Source of the DNA: Deltaproteobacteria bacterium
GTDB lineage: Bacteria; Myxococcota_A; UBA9160; UBA4427
DNA length: 64,000 nucleotides
NCBI GenBank assembly: GCA_002719955.1
Contig: PBFW01000032.1
Span: 1-64,000, forward strand
Reading direction: 5' to 3'
Notes under the pieces: generated by a model
The model's input: the letters and a program-made list of their open reading frames with translations, nothing else
Told to the model about the DNA's origin: nothing
Databases searched by the model: none
Made by a program: the position numbers and the translations under genes
In this document: positions 17,667 to 26,951 of the stretch, piece after piece
How the letters are laid out: each line of letters starts with the position of its first letter
How positions within the stretch are numbered: position 1 is the stretch's first letter

Positions 17667-18545
17667 ATGGGGCATCGGAAGGGTGTGAGGAACGCGATGG
17701 GCGGGGCGCTTCGTGCACGACGGTTGGGGCTGCACGAGCGGGCGCTGGCCCTCGAATTTCTGGGCATCGCCTCGGACGAGAATCTCGTTCTGATCGACCT
17801 CGTGTCGAGGCTCGGCGCTTCGCTCGGGCCCGGCGAGGTGGCACCGCAGATCCATGGCGCCTTCGAAGGCGGGCGGCTCGAAGGGCTGGTGGCGTTTCGA
17901 CCGAGCATCGCGCTCTCCGCGGGTCTGAGTTCCACCGCCCTCGATCTTCTGCTCCCCCAACTCTCCAGAATCCCGAGCGGTCTCGTGAAGAGCGATCGCA
18001 GACTCGTGGCTCCGGTGTGGCGCGCGCTCGAATCCGCGGGGCGGCGGGCGCTAATCGATCGCGTGGAGATCGCCTACCGACTCCGTCCCGGCGCCATGGT
18101 CGCCGCCGCAGCGGATCTACCCGGCGTCGCTCGACCCGCACGCGAGCAGGATCTCGAGGAGCTTGTCTACGCCGCGCGCGCGAGTCTCTGGGAGGAGGAC
18201 CGGCCGGATCCCGCCGACGGTGACCCGCTCGGCTTCCACCGCTGGGTCGAGGGGCGGCTTCCCCGAGCGCGGATCGTCTCCGAAGGGGGCCGGGTGACTT
18301 TCGTTGCCTACGCGGATGTGAGGCGTTCTGAGGGTTGGCTGGTTCAGGGCGTCTATACCTGGCCGGAATTTCGTCGTTGTGGGTATGCGCGCCGGGGCAT
18401 GGATTCCATCGTGCGCGAGGCCTTTTCCTGCGGCGCCTCCCATGTACAGCTGGCGGTCGTCGAGGGCAACGAACGCGCGTCGAAGCTCTACGAGGATCTC
18501 GGTTTCGAGGCCTTCACGGAACTGCGCACGATTCTCTTCCACTAG
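17667..18545 (+). CDS. GNAT-family N-acetyltransferase
   Basis: A 292-residue protein whose C-terminal third (about 160-292) is a GNAT acetyltransferase fold: the acetyl-CoA-binding segment VYTWPEFRRCGYARRGMDSI matches the R/Q-x-x-G-x-G/A loop, and the end HVQLAVVEGNERASKLYEDLGFE is the classic beta-5/alpha-4 pattern. The N-terminal half resembles the DUF4081-type domain that precedes GNAT in some proteins. The substrate is unknown. The last codons form one arm of a 28-bp palindrome. Confidence 0.82.
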   Translation: MGHRKGVRNAMGGALRARRLGLHERALALEFLGIASDENLVLIDLVSRLGASLGPGEVAPQIHGAFEGGRLEGLVAFRPSIALSAGLSSTALDLLLPQLSRIPSGLVKSDRRLVAPVWRALESAGRRALIDRVEIAYRLRPGAMVAAAADLPGVARPAREQDLEELVYAARASLWEEDRPDPADGDPLGFHRWVEGRLPRARIVSEGGRVTFVAYADVRRSEGWLVQGVYTWPEFRRCGYARRGMDSIVREAFSCGASHVQLAVVEGNERASKLYEDLGFEAFTELRTILFH

Positions 18546-18557
18546 TGGAAGAGAATC
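18530..18557. terminator. Perfect 28-bp palindrome, likely bidirectional terminator
   Basis: The arm GATTCTCTTCCACT is followed directly by its exact reverse complement. It spans the stop codon of the GNAT gene and the stop of the minus-strand remnant. There is no T-run, so it may act as a Rho-assisted or bidirectional terminator; a protein site is also possible. Confidence 0.45.
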
Positions 18558-19067
18558 ACGGGCCCCGCCATCTCGCCTGATCCCGCCTGTAGGCGGGCGG
18601 GTATCGGCCTGGCATCAGCACCTCCAGACCGTTGCTGGGGATCTGCTTTCTGGGAATCCGTTTCGTCTCAAATATGAGATCAGAGCCTCTCGCAGTTCCC
18701 CCCCGGTCGACAACTTCAATTTTGGCGACCTCATATTCTTCGTGATAGGTGGCGACGCCACCGGGAATCGCGAGGCGGAGCCGATCGGGGCGCTCGATCG
18801 ACCGCCCCCGCAAATCGAGCTCGGCGCACACGCGAGGGGAGAGATCCGCCAGGTGCACATCGGCGCGGGCGATGTCGTTCGTCCAGCTCTCGAGGCCATA
18901 GAGATCTCCGGTCTGGATCGGGCCCGCACGCAATCGTCCCTCACTGTCCGAGTGGGATAATCGGCGAGCGGTTCGCCGGTGGCTTCACGCAGCACGCGCT
19001 CGAAGAGCGCCTTGACGTCGCGGTCCTCGGGCGAGAGGGCTGCGTGGATGAGGTCGGCGCGCCGGAC
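18556..19067 (-). pseudogene. Frameshifted coding remnant, function unknown
   Basis: Two adjacent minus-strand frames both look protein-coding and join into one product if a single base is skipped near 18945. The first frame gives VRRADLIHAALSPEDRDVKA and LFERVLREATGEPLADYP. The second gives GRLRAGPIQTGDLYGLESWT, then DIARADVHLADLSPRVCAEL and ends at 18556. I do not recognise the family. The first frame opens right after a stop, with no good start codon, so the 5' part is missing too. An assembly error cannot be excluded. Confidence 0.4.
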
Positions 19068-19434
19068 TCATCGATCCGTGCTTCCGGGCGCATTCTATCC
19101 TATGACGGGCGGGCCCCCTCGCTGCGTTGATCCGATCGAGGGCGCTCAGCCAAGAGCCTCACCCAAAACCACCGGCCGAGTGAGTCACGTGAATCGGGTC
19201 CGAGATCAAGGCACGAAATCGCAGGCGTAGCCGTCGCGACTTCAAGATCTCGCAAACTGGAGATCGGGCCGAAGGCGCTTGGATCACGACCGAAGGGGGA
19301 TTGGGATAGGCTCCAAGGTGTAGATCCGTAGGTTTGCGCAGGCCGATCGGCGGCGAATGACCAGGCGGAAGCGTTTCGAATAGAATCGGCGGCGTCCGGG
19401 TCCGGACGCCACCGCACAAGGAGAGGGGAAAACG
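19068..19434. other. Intergenic region upstream of the SDR gene
   Basis: About 370 bp without a supportable gene. The 3' end carries a strong ribosome binding site (AAGGAGAGG, about 19419-19427) for the SDR gene, and a possible -10 (TAGAAT) lies near 19380, without a convincing -35. Confidence 0.4.
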
Positions 19435-20298
19435 ATGGGCTTGTTGGACGGAAAGGTCGCGGTTGTGACGGGCGCGGGCGGTGGTCTCGGGCGGGAACAC
19501 GCGATGGCATTGGCGGCCGAGGGAGCTGCGGTCGTCGTGAACGATCTGGGCGGCGCTCGCGATGGCTCGGGCTCCGGCGCTGCGATGGCCGATCAAGTCG
19601 TCGATCAGATCAAGGCGGCCGGTGGCGAGGCGGCGCCGAACTACGACAACGTGTCCACTGTTGGAGGGGGGGAGTCGATCCTGAAGGGCGCGCTCGATGC
19701 GTTTGGACAGGTCGATATCCTGATCAACAACGCGGGTATCTTGCGCGACAAGAGCTTCGCCAAGACGACCGAGGATCTCTGGGACCCCGTCGTCGCCGTC
19801 CACCTGAGGGGCACCTATTGCGTCACGCGGCCAATCTACGTTCATATGAAGGAGCGGGGCGTTGGCGGAGTGATCATCAACACCTCGTCGACCAGTGGCT
19901 TGAACGGCAATTTCGGGCAGTGCAATTACGGAGCGGCCAAGGCCGGGATCGCGGGCTTTACACGATGTCTCGCGCTCGAGGGTCAGCGCTACGGCATTCG
20001 ATGCCATATCCTCGCGCCGGTGGCGCACACGCGTTTGACCGAGGATCTGCCGGGTTTCGACAGCGAGAAGGCCGCCGCCACCTACGATCCGAAGCTCGTT
20101 TCGCCACTCATGGTCTACCTGGCGAGCGATCTGGCCAAGGACCTGACGGGAAAGACCTTTCTGGCCGGTGGAGGGCGTATTGCCGAGATGAAGGTCGTGA
20201 CGGCGGAGGGCCTGACGAAGGAAGAGGACGGGGGGCTCTGGTCGGCTTCGGAAATCTCGCAAAAGATGGCTGCGGGCGAGATCCTGCTGCCGGAATAG
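19435..20298 (+). CDS. Short-chain dehydrogenase of the (3R)-hydroxyacyl-CoA dehydrogenase type
   Basis: A 287-residue classical SDR. The NAD(P)-binding motif is TGAGGGLG (about 15-22), with NDLGG as cofactor-specifying strand, NNAG at about 97-100, catalytic Ser in NTSSTSG and the Y-x-x-x-K pair in YGAAK. The VNDLGG start and the long C-terminal part resemble the dehydrogenase domain of multifunctional enzyme type 2 (HSD17B4), which oxidises (3R)-hydroxyacyl-CoA; the substrate here is inferred. The ribosome binding site is very strong, suggesting high expression. It precedes plsB, so a lipid role is plausible. Confidence 0.85.
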   Translation: MGLLDGKVAVVTGAGGGLGREHAMALAAEGAAVVVNDLGGARDGSGSGAAMADQVVDQIKAAGGEAAPNYDNVSTVGGGESILKGALDAFGQVDILINNAGILRDKSFAKTTEDLWDPVVAVHLRGTYCVTRPIYVHMKERGVGGVIINTSSTSGLNGNFGQCNYGAAKAGIAGFTRCLALEGQRYGIRCHILAPVAHTRLTEDLPGFDSEKAAATYDPKLVSPLMVYLASDLAKDLTGKTFLAGGGRIAEMKVVTAEGLTKEEDGGLWSASEISQKMAAGEILLPE

Positions 20299-20463
20299 AT
20301 TTTTGGGTCGGCGATCCGCGGCCGAGCCGCTTCGATCCGGCCTCGGTTCCGCGGGACACGAATCGCTGAAGTCCGTTCATTTCGAGGGCCGGGGTGCACT
20401 GCGAGGGCGACCTCTCCGGCTCTTCATTGCTGGCCCCTGGGGCACTCTGTAACCTGCCTCATC

Positions 20464-23262
20464 ATGTCCGATTCACCAGAGTTCCGCGACGGCCCTGCCC
20501 CGAATGAAAGCGAATCCGCGCGAAGCGAAACGAAGACCGAGCTTGAGCTGAAGGGCGCTCCAGGTTTCGAGGTGGACGCGGAGAAGCTGCCGACCCGCGA
20601 GGTCCCGGCGCCGATCCTTGCGCGTGCCGCGCGGTCGGCGATGGCGGATCGCTTCAATCTCTTCTTCCGCTTTTTCGCCGATCGCTTCTTCAGTCACTTT
20701 TCGCTGGATGAAGAGGTCGTGGAGAGGCTGAAAGGCCTCGAGGCCAGAGGCAGCATCGTCTACGTGATGCGCTACTCGAGTCGGCTCGATTATTTCCTCT
20801 TCAACGCGCTCTTCTTGCGGCATGGGCTGCGGCTATCGGGCTTCGCGAATGCGATTCGTTTCCACTACTACCAGCCGCTGCCCCGGCTCCTTTCGATCGG
20901 GCTTCGGCTGAAGAGGGGTCGTCCACGCGAAGTCGAACACAGCGAGGATCGCGAGATCATCCGTGAACATGTCGATGCGGGTCGCAGCGTCTTCCTCTTC
21001 CTGCGCACCCAGCGCCTGCGGACCCTGCTGCGTCGGCGCAAGAGCGGCAAACGCAGCGATGAACTCGATCTCATGGGCGAGGTCGTCCGGTCGGTGGTCG
21101 AGGGCGGTCGCGGGGATTCCGACTCGACGCTGGCGGAAGAGCCGCGCGAGGTCTTCGTGGTTCCCCTCGCCATCTTCTGGCGCAAGGGTCCGCGGATGCA
21201 GAATCGTTTTCTCAACGTCGACTACGGTGCACTCACGCGACCCTCGGATTTCGCGAAGGTCGCGCGTTTCCTTTCGACCTATCGCAGTCTGACGGTCAAG
21301 GTCGGCGACGCGGTCGATGTGCTCCTCTACTCCCGAGTGCACGCCGAGGACGGTTGGGAGCGAATTGCGAAGAAGATTCGTCGTGCTGTGTTGATCCATC
21401 TCTACCGCGAAGAGAAGGTCGTCGAGGGGCCGACGCTGCGCCCGCGCTGGCGGGTATTGCGCGAGGTGTTGGCGGATTCCGGTGTCCGGTCCGCGATGGC
21501 CGTGCGGGCCAGCGGCGGAGGGGGCTCGGCGGAGAAAGCGGAACGCGAGGTCGAGAAGATTTTTCGCGAGATCTCGGCCGACATGGGCTCGAGTTGGCTC
21601 GCGATCGGTGCAGTCACGGTCGGTGGGATCTTCAAGCGACTCTTCGCATCGATCGAGGTGCATCGCCTGGCGGAAATTGCCGAGGACGCAAAACGCAATC
21701 CGATCGTGCTTGTCCCCAGTCATCGATCGTATTTCGACTTCCTGATCCTGTCGTGGCTCTTCTACCAGAACTATCTCGTCCCGCCGCATATCGCTGCGCG
21801 CGAGAACATGGCATTCGGTCCCTTCGGCTTCCTCTTCCGCCGCATGGGCGCGTTCTATCTGCGAAAATCCTTCGACGATCCGCTCTACAAGGAGGTGTTT
21901 CGCGCCTACGTGGCCTATCTCATTCGGGAGGGCTTCACCCAGGAATTCTTCATCGAAGGGGGGCGCTCTCGCACGGGCAAGACCCTCGCGCCGCGCCTCG
22001 GGATGCTCGGCTGGGATGTCGACGCTTTCCTCGAGAGCAACCAGCGCGACCTCTTTTTTGTCCCGATCGCGATCAGTTACGAACGGCTCGTCGAGGAGTC
22101 GGGGATGATCGAAGAACTCGATGGTGGCGCGAAGACGACCGAGAGCGTCCTCGGGCTCTTCCGCGCGCGCAAATACCTGCAGCGACGCTTCGGATCTGTG
22201 CACGTGAGCTTCGGTGAGCCGATCTCGCTGTCGGGGGCGCTCGGCACCCAGCGCAAACGATTCGAAGCGCTCCAGCGCGGCCAGATCTCGGCGCCTGAAA
22301 TGAGGACGGTTCTCGAGGAGCAGAAGCGTGATTTTGTGAGCGGACTGGGGCATGCGCTCGTCGAGCGAATCGGCTGGGCGATGGTGGCGAATGCGACGTC
22401 GGTCGCGGCGGTCGTCGTCCTGGGCGGGGTCCATCGCGGATTGCTCCGCGAGGAACTGGTCGAGGGGATGCGGGACGTCGCGAGCCTTCTGCGGCTGCAG
22501 GGGGTCCGCTTGACGCCCGCCTTCGAGCGGGATCTCGGCGAGCTGCGGGAATCCATCGCGTTCCTCGAACGCAGCGATCTGCTTCGGTCTCGCCTCGATC
22601 ACCGCGGTGAAGTCCTCCACTTCGAGGAAAATCGCCGCCGGGCACTCGATATCTATCGCAACTCGATCGCCCATTTCCTGGTGATCCCGAGCCTGCTCTC
22701 GCGAGCCGTGCTGCTGAGGCTCGATCGGAATCACGTGCATCAGGAGCTCGAGATCTGGGTTGATGTCTTCTATCGCGAATACTACGCATCTCGGGAGCTC
22801 TATTTGACTCGGGGTGAAGCGGTGCTCGAGCATTTCGAGAGCGAGGGTTGGGTCGAGCGGCGGGGGGATCAGTGGGTTACGACGTCGGCGGGGCGGCGAC
22901 CGCTCTCGATGTTGGCAGAGCAGACTCGCGGCGTCGTCGAATGCTATGACACGATCGTGCGCGTGTTGTTGGCATGGATGGAATCGGTCGAAGAGGGCGT
23001 GTTGCGCACCGGGCTGGTCGAGGAGGTCCAATCCGCTTTCGAGAGTGCGCAGCTTCTCGGCTATTCGAGACGCGCCGAGGCGCTCTCGGAAACGACCCTC
23101 GACAACGCGCTCTCGTGGCTCGTCGCGCGTTCGATCCTGGACCGCCAGACGATCCGAACCGGTAAGAGGAATGCCCGGGATACACGTTACGCCCGTGGGG
23201 AGAAGTGGGCGGATCTCGAGGAGATTCACCGGCTTCTGGCGTCCGCACTCCGAGACGGGTAG
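20464..23262 (+). CDS. plsB: Glycerol-3-phosphate 1-O-acyltransferase
   Basis: A 932-residue PlsB-type acyltransferase that adds the first acyl chain to sn-glycerol 3-phosphate at the inner membrane. The acyltransferase domain holds HRSYFD (His420-x4-Asp425), GPFGFLFRRMGAFYLRKS (glycerol-phosphate binding) and EGGRSRTGKTL, then FVPIAISYERL. The long N-terminal and C-terminal regions are those of the large proteobacterial form, which is somewhat over 800 residues, with an acidic leader of about 55 residues added here. Start: ATG at 20464. hisI follows after 61 bp. Confidence 0.93.
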   Translation: MSDSPEFRDGPAPNESESARSETKTELELKGAPGFEVDAEKLPTREVPAPILARAARSAMADRFNLFFRFFADRFFSHFSLDEEVVERLKGLEARGSIVYVMRYSSRLDYFLFNALFLRHGLRLSGFANAIRFHYYQPLPRLLSIGLRLKRGRPREVEHSEDREIIREHVDAGRSVFLFLRTQRLRTLLRRRKSGKRSDELDLMGEVVRSVVEGGRGDSDSTLAEEPREVFVVPLAIFWRKGPRMQNRFLNVDYGALTRPSDFAKVARFLSTYRSLTVKVGDAVDVLLYSRVHAEDGWERIAKKIRRAVLIHLYREEKVVEGPTLRPRWRVLREVLADSGVRSAMAVRASGGGGSAEKAEREVEKIFREISADMGSSWLAIGAVTVGGIFKRLFASIEVHRLAEIAEDAKRNPIVLVPSHRSYFDFLILSWLFYQNYLVPPHIAARENMAFGPFGFLFRRMGAFYLRKSFDDPLYKEVFRAYVAYLIREGFTQEFFIEGGRSRTGKTLAPRLGMLGWDVDAFLESNQRDLFFVPIAISYERLVEESGMIEELDGGAKTTESVLGLFRARKYLQRRFGSVHVSFGEPISLSGALGTQRKRFEALQRGQISAPEMRTVLEEQKRDFVSGLGHALVERIGWAMVANATSVAAVVVLGGVHRGLLREELVEGMRDVASLLRLQGVRLTPAFERDLGELRESIAFLERSDLLRSRLDHRGEVLHFEENRRRALDIYRNSIAHFLVIPSLLSRAVLLRLDRNHVHQELEIWVDVFYREYYASRELYLTRGEAVLEHFESEGWVERRGDQWVTTSAGRRPLSMLAEQTRGVVECYDTIVRVLLAWMESVEEGVLRTGLVEEVQSAFESAQLLGYSRRAEALSETTLDNALSWLVARSILDRQTIRTGKRNARDTRYARGEKWADLEEIHRLLASALRDG

Positions 23263-23323
23263 CCTCCGCGCCCCTCTCGTACCCAGCCCGAAGACCGCCC
23301 GGATCGCCCGAGCCGAGGACCCC

Positions 23324-23725
23324 ATGAGCGCCGAGCCCAGTGAACCGAGTTCCATCATCGATTTCGAAAAGGCCGGGGGCCTCGTGACGGCGATCGCCCA
23401 GGACGACGAGAGCGGCGAAGTGCTGATGGTCGCCTTCATGAACGAAGAGTCGCTTCGCCGGAGCCTCGAAAGCGGTGAAGTCGTGTACTGGAGTCGGAGT
23501 CGCAAGAAGTTTTGGCACAAGGGCGAGGAGAGCGGGAACGTTCAGAAACTCAAGGGGATCTACGTCGATTGCGACGGTGATGCGCTGGTCTTGCGCGTCG
23601 AGCAGGTCGGCGGTGCCGCCTGCCACACGGGTAGGCGCAACTGTTTCTTCCGGCGTATCGATCGCGGACGGGTCGAGCAGGTGGGGATTCAGGTCTTCGA
23701 TCCCGACGAGGTCTACAAGAAGTGA
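23324..23725 (+). CDS. hisI: Phosphoribosyl-AMP cyclohydrolase
   Basis: A 133-residue enzyme of histidine biosynthesis (third step, opening the adenine ring of PRAMP). It shows the family core MVAFMNEESLRRSLESGEVV, YWSRSRKKFWHKGEESGN, the Mg-binding DCDGDAL and the zinc-binding AACHTGRRNCFFR. There is no fused HisE domain. The ATG is at 23324, and the stop overlaps the hisG start (GTGA), so the two are translated in tandem. Confidence 0.96.
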   Translation: MSAEPSEPSSIIDFEKAGGLVTAIAQDDESGEVLMVAFMNEESLRRSLESGEVVYWSRSRKKFWHKGEESGNVQKLKGIYVDCDGDALVLRVEQVGGAACHTGRRNCFFRRIDRGRVEQVGIQVFDPDEVYKK

Positions 23726-24606
23726 GTGAAGAGGGTCCCAAGCTCCGAATCGGATTGCCCAAGGGCAGCCTCCAAGACACGACGGCCTCACTTTTTGCGA
23801 AGGCCGGCTACGACGTCCGTTTCAGCGGTCGATCCTATTATCCGTCGATCGACGACCCCGAGATCGAATGCATCCTGATCCGTCCGCAGGAGATGGCGCG
23901 CTATGTCGGACAGGGCGTGCTCGATTGCGGCATCACCGGACTCGATTGGGTCCTCGAGACCGGCGCCGATGTCGAAGAACTCGCGGACCTGCGAGCGCCG
24001 TGGCCCAATTATGGGCCGGTTCGCTGGATCCTGGCGGTCAAGGACGACTCGCCCTTCCAGACGCCGAAGGACCTGCAGGGCAAGCGGATCGCCACCGAGG
24101 TCATGGGCCTGACCGAACGCTATCTGGCGGAGCTCGGCATCCGAGCGCAGCTCGAATTTTCCTGGGGGGCAACGGAGGTGAAGCCGCCCGTTCTCGCGGA
24201 TGCCATCGTCGACGTGACGGAGACCGGGTCGAGCCTGCGGGCAAATCACCTGCGGGTGATCGACCTGCTTCAGGAGAGCACCCCCCGCCTGATCGCTCAT
24301 CGCCCATCGCTCGAGGACCCGTGGAAGCGAGGCAAGCTCGAAAGGCTCCGCATGTTGCTGATGGGCGCGATCGCAGCCGCCACGCGCGTGGGGCTTTCGA
24401 TGAACGTCCCGAATGACAGGGTGGACGCGCTGCTCGCCCTCCTGCCCGATGCGGGTCGGCCGACGATTTCGCCGCTGGCCGATCCCGACTGGGTCGACAT
24501 CTTCGTGATTGTCGAGGAGTCCTTCGTGCGCGACCTGTTGCCGAAGCTCCACGAAGCCGGCGCGCGTGGCATCGTCGAGAATCCGCTCAACAAGATCATC
24601 GACTGA
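23722..24606 (+). CDS. hisG: ATP phosphoribosyltransferase, long form
   Basis: A 294-residue HisG, first enzyme of histidine synthesis. It has LRIGLPKGSLQ at the N-terminus, the DCGITGLDWV and ATEVMGLTERYL segments, and the PRPP loop DAIVDVTETGSSLRAN. Length fits the long form with a C-terminal ACT-like regulatory domain (about 215-294, including MNVPNDRVDALLALLP), which is feedback-inhibited by histidine and needs no HisZ. It starts with GTG within the hisI stop. Confidence 0.95.
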   Translation: MSEEGPKLRIGLPKGSLQDTTASLFAKAGYDVRFSGRSYYPSIDDPEIECILIRPQEMARYVGQGVLDCGITGLDWVLETGADVEELADLRAPWPNYGPVRWILAVKDDSPFQTPKDLQGKRIATEVMGLTERYLAELGIRAQLEFSWGATEVKPPVLADAIVDVTETGSSLRANHLRVIDLLQESTPRLIAHRPSLEDPWKRGKLERLRMLLMGAIAAATRVGLSMNVPNDRVDALLALLPDAGRPTISPLADPDWVDIFVIVEESFVRDLLPKLHEAGARGIVENPLNKIID

Positions 24607-24608
24607 CG

Positions 24609-25262
24609 ATGGCTCGGTCGGCAGCGTTGCCGGGCGGCAGGGATCGCCCCCCGGGAGGCCGGCGACGGCGCGGAACGCCCGTTCACGATCGCGGTCGTTT
24701 CGGCCGCTTCTTTGGGGGGATCGAGGATTATTTCCGGACCGCCTGGTGGGGAATCGTTTCGCCCCGAATGAGCGAACGCGAGCCTCTGGTGATCGTGCAG
24801 GCGGTGATTCTGCGCGACGCGGTGGGCGGCTCCGGTCGCGAGGTCCTGTTGTCGGTTCGCAGCGATCTCTTCGGATGGGAATTGCCCGGTGGGACCCCGG
24901 AAGCGGGGGAGACACGCGAAGAATCCCTGGCCCGCGAAGTGCGCGAAGAGACCGGCCTCGAGATCGCGATCGAGGCGGCGGTGGGTGACTGGGTCCGTCG
25001 CGGCTTTCGACCGCACACGGCGCGCATCTATCGCTGTCGGGTCGTGGGGGGGGGCGAGAGGCCTTCGCACGAGACGCCCAGACTCGCCTGGTTCGACGCC
25101 GACGATCCACCGCCGGCGCTCTTTCCCTGGTATCGCGAACCCCTCGCGGATGCGCTCGTCCCGGGTAAAGCGCCCGTGGCACGCGAGGATTGGCAGGGAC
25201 CGGGCACGATCTGGCGGGCGATGAAGATCGATCTGGGGATGCGCTGGCGCGGGTTGCCCTGA
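24609..25262 (+). CDS. Nudix hydrolase
   Basis: A 217-residue protein with a complete Nudix box at about residues 94-116: GGTPEAGET, then REESLAREVREETGLE, giving G-x5-E-x7-R-E-x2-E-E-x-G. The fold acts on nucleoside diphosphates linked to another group; the substrate cannot be read from the sequence. The first 50 residues are basic and poorly conserved, so the ATG at about 24768 (MSEREPLV) is an alternative start. It begins 2 bp after hisG and is probably in the same transcript. Confidence 0.88.
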   Translation: MARSAALPGGRDRPPGGRRRRGTPVHDRGRFGRFFGGIEDYFRTAWWGIVSPRMSEREPLVIVQAVILRDAVGGSGREVLLSVRSDLFGWELPGGTPEAGETREESLAREVREETGLEIAIEAAVGDWVRRGFRPHTARIYRCRVVGGGERPSHETPRLAWFDADDPPPALFPWYREPLADALVPGKAPVAREDWQGPGTIWRAMKIDLGMRWRGLP

Positions 25263-25410
25263 AGCCGGAACCTCTTCGTCCACCTGACTTGCGAGCGATG
25301 CGCGTCCGGTCTCGACCGAATCGCGGGCGCTGCCGTGCGCGTGCCCAACGGAGTCGAGCCCCTGACCCCGAAGCCAAGAGCCTACCGCGACGTCCGGCGC
25401 CCTTTCCGGG

Positions 25411-26408
25411 GTGGCAGAGACGCGTCATATCTTCTGCCGGATCTGCGAGCCCCTATGCGGACTCGAAGTCGAATTGGACGCTCCGGCGCGAATTCCATCG
25501 GGATGGATGTCGGGACCGCCGCGGACTTCGGTCTGCTCCACCCGATCTTCGCGCAGGGCTTCATGAACAGCGTGGGCTCGAAGAGTATGTACGCGTCCTC
25601 GACCCAGGATTGCAGCAATAAATTCGCCGCCGCTCGCGAGGTCTGCGGCTTCCCTTCCCCGACCTCGATCGGATCCGCGACCTCATCATCGTCGGCGCCA
25701 ACCCGATCGTCTCGAAATGGAGCTTGTTGCAGGTGCCCCACCCGGGAAAGCGTTTGCGCGAAATCGAAGCCCACGGCGGCAAGATCTGGATCGTCGATCC
25801 ACGCCGTACGGAGACCGCCAAGGTCGCCGGTGAATATGTTGCGCTTCCGCCGGACATAGACGTCTTCTTCTACCTGAGCTTCCGGCAGGCGCTGATCGCG
25901 AAATGCACCCGGGGCTTCGAGGAAATCCGGACCCTCGTCGAGCCCTGGACCCTCGCGCGAAGAGCGAGCGCCCGGTCGTCTCCGTCCGATCACGAAACGA
26001 TATGTGAAAACACATAATTCCTGGACACATAACGAAGAGAGCTTCGTTTCGGGGACGCGCTCGCCCCATGATCTCTACATGCACCCCGAGGACGCGAAGG
26101 CGGTGGGAATCCGTCATGGCGAACCAGCGGACGTGCGATCCGAAGGCGGAAGCCTTCGGGTTCTGGTGCGCATTCTCGCGGATCTGCAGCCGGGGAGTGT
26201 GGCGATTTCCCATGGCTGGGGACACCAGCACGCGAAGGGGCTCTCGATCGCGAGCCAGACGACGGGTGTCAACGTCAATGTACTCGCGCAGAGCTGTCCG
26301 GAGGCGCTTGAGGTGCTATCGGGGATGTCGAGGTTGACGGCCATCCCGGTCGAAGTCGGGCCAGCGGAAGGAGCCCTGACCCCCGGTAGTTGGACGGGGC
26401 TCGAATAG
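25411..26408 (+). pseudogene. Decayed molybdopterin oxidoreductase (FdhA/NarB-like)
   Basis: Four fragments of one large molybdopterin oxidoreductase lie in order but in different frames. Fragment A (25411-25480) has the Fe4S4 motif CRICEPLC. Fragment B (25503-25650) has LLHPIFAQGFMNSVGSKSMY and STQDCSNKFAAAREV. Fragment C (25649-25960) has DLIIVGANPIVSKWSLLQVP and WIVDPRRTETAKVAGEYV. Fragment D (26007-26408) is the molybdopterin-dinucleotide-binding end, with THNSWTHNEESFV, LYMHPEDAKAVGI and AISHGWGHQHAKG. Intact relatives are around 700 residues; about half is deleted here and at least two frameshifts remain. The gene is non-functional. Confidence 0.88.
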
Positions 26409-26453
26409 CGAAGCGACGCCCGCGTGATCGTCTTCGCCCCGCCGAGGCTGGAA

Positions 26454-26951
26454 CTAGCGGCGCTGCTCCCGTAGGCCGCTGGCCTCCCACTCCTTCGAGA
26501 GCTGCTTGAGCTTTCGGGAAAACTCATCGAAGGGGTCGTCGAAGGAGAGGATGATCTCCGTCGTGCGCGGGATATCGTCGCCGTTCAACAGACCGCGGTA
26601 GCGGTTCAGGTTGGCGAGGATCGCCTCGGCGACCTTGAGTGCGCGCTTCTCGGTCTTGATCAGAGGGGACTGGAGCGTGTAGACATTATTGCGGCCCCAC
26701 AGGCTCTCGTCGCGCACGATCGCAATCTCACGGTAGACGCCGTTGATCGGATCGAAGTTGTATTCCACTCGCACTTCTTTGAAGATGTCGGAGTTACCGG
26801 TATAGAACCCGCGTTCCTTCTCGACTTTTCCGAGTTGTCTGCAGCGGGGGCAATAGAAGGTGTCGCCGTGGTTCAGGAGGAAGACGCCCTTGGCGTAATC
26901 CTCGCAATCGGTGTTCTCACAATACCCAACGCCGCGTTTCATGCTGGCCAT
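26454..26951 (-). CDS. Small zinc-ribbon protein, unknown function
   Basis: A 165-residue protein with an N-terminal treble-cysteine zinc ribbon: CENTDC (11-16) and CPRC (34-37), separated by 17 residues. The remaining part is a compact alpha/beta domain (DIFKEVRVEYNFDPINGVYR, then KTEKRALKVAEAILANLNRY), followed by an acidic/basic tail. I do not recognise a function; nucleic-acid or protein binding is the usual role of such ribbons. ATG at 26951 or 26942 are both possible. It converges on the pseudogene. Confidence 0.75.
   Translation of the reverse strand: MASMKRGVGYCENTDCEDYAKGVFLLNHGDTFYCPRCRQLGKVEKERGFYTGNSDIFKEVRVEYNFDPINGVYREIAIVRDESLWGRNNVYTLQSPLIKTEKRALKVAEAILANLNRYRGLLNGDDIPRTTEIILSFDDPFDEFSRKLKQLSKEWEASGLREQRR

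Noticed and set aside
20833..23520. 895-codon open frame antisense to plsB and hisI
   Set aside because: It is a shadow of GC-rich coding sequence on the other strand; its translation has no recognisable domain, while plsB and hisI are certain.
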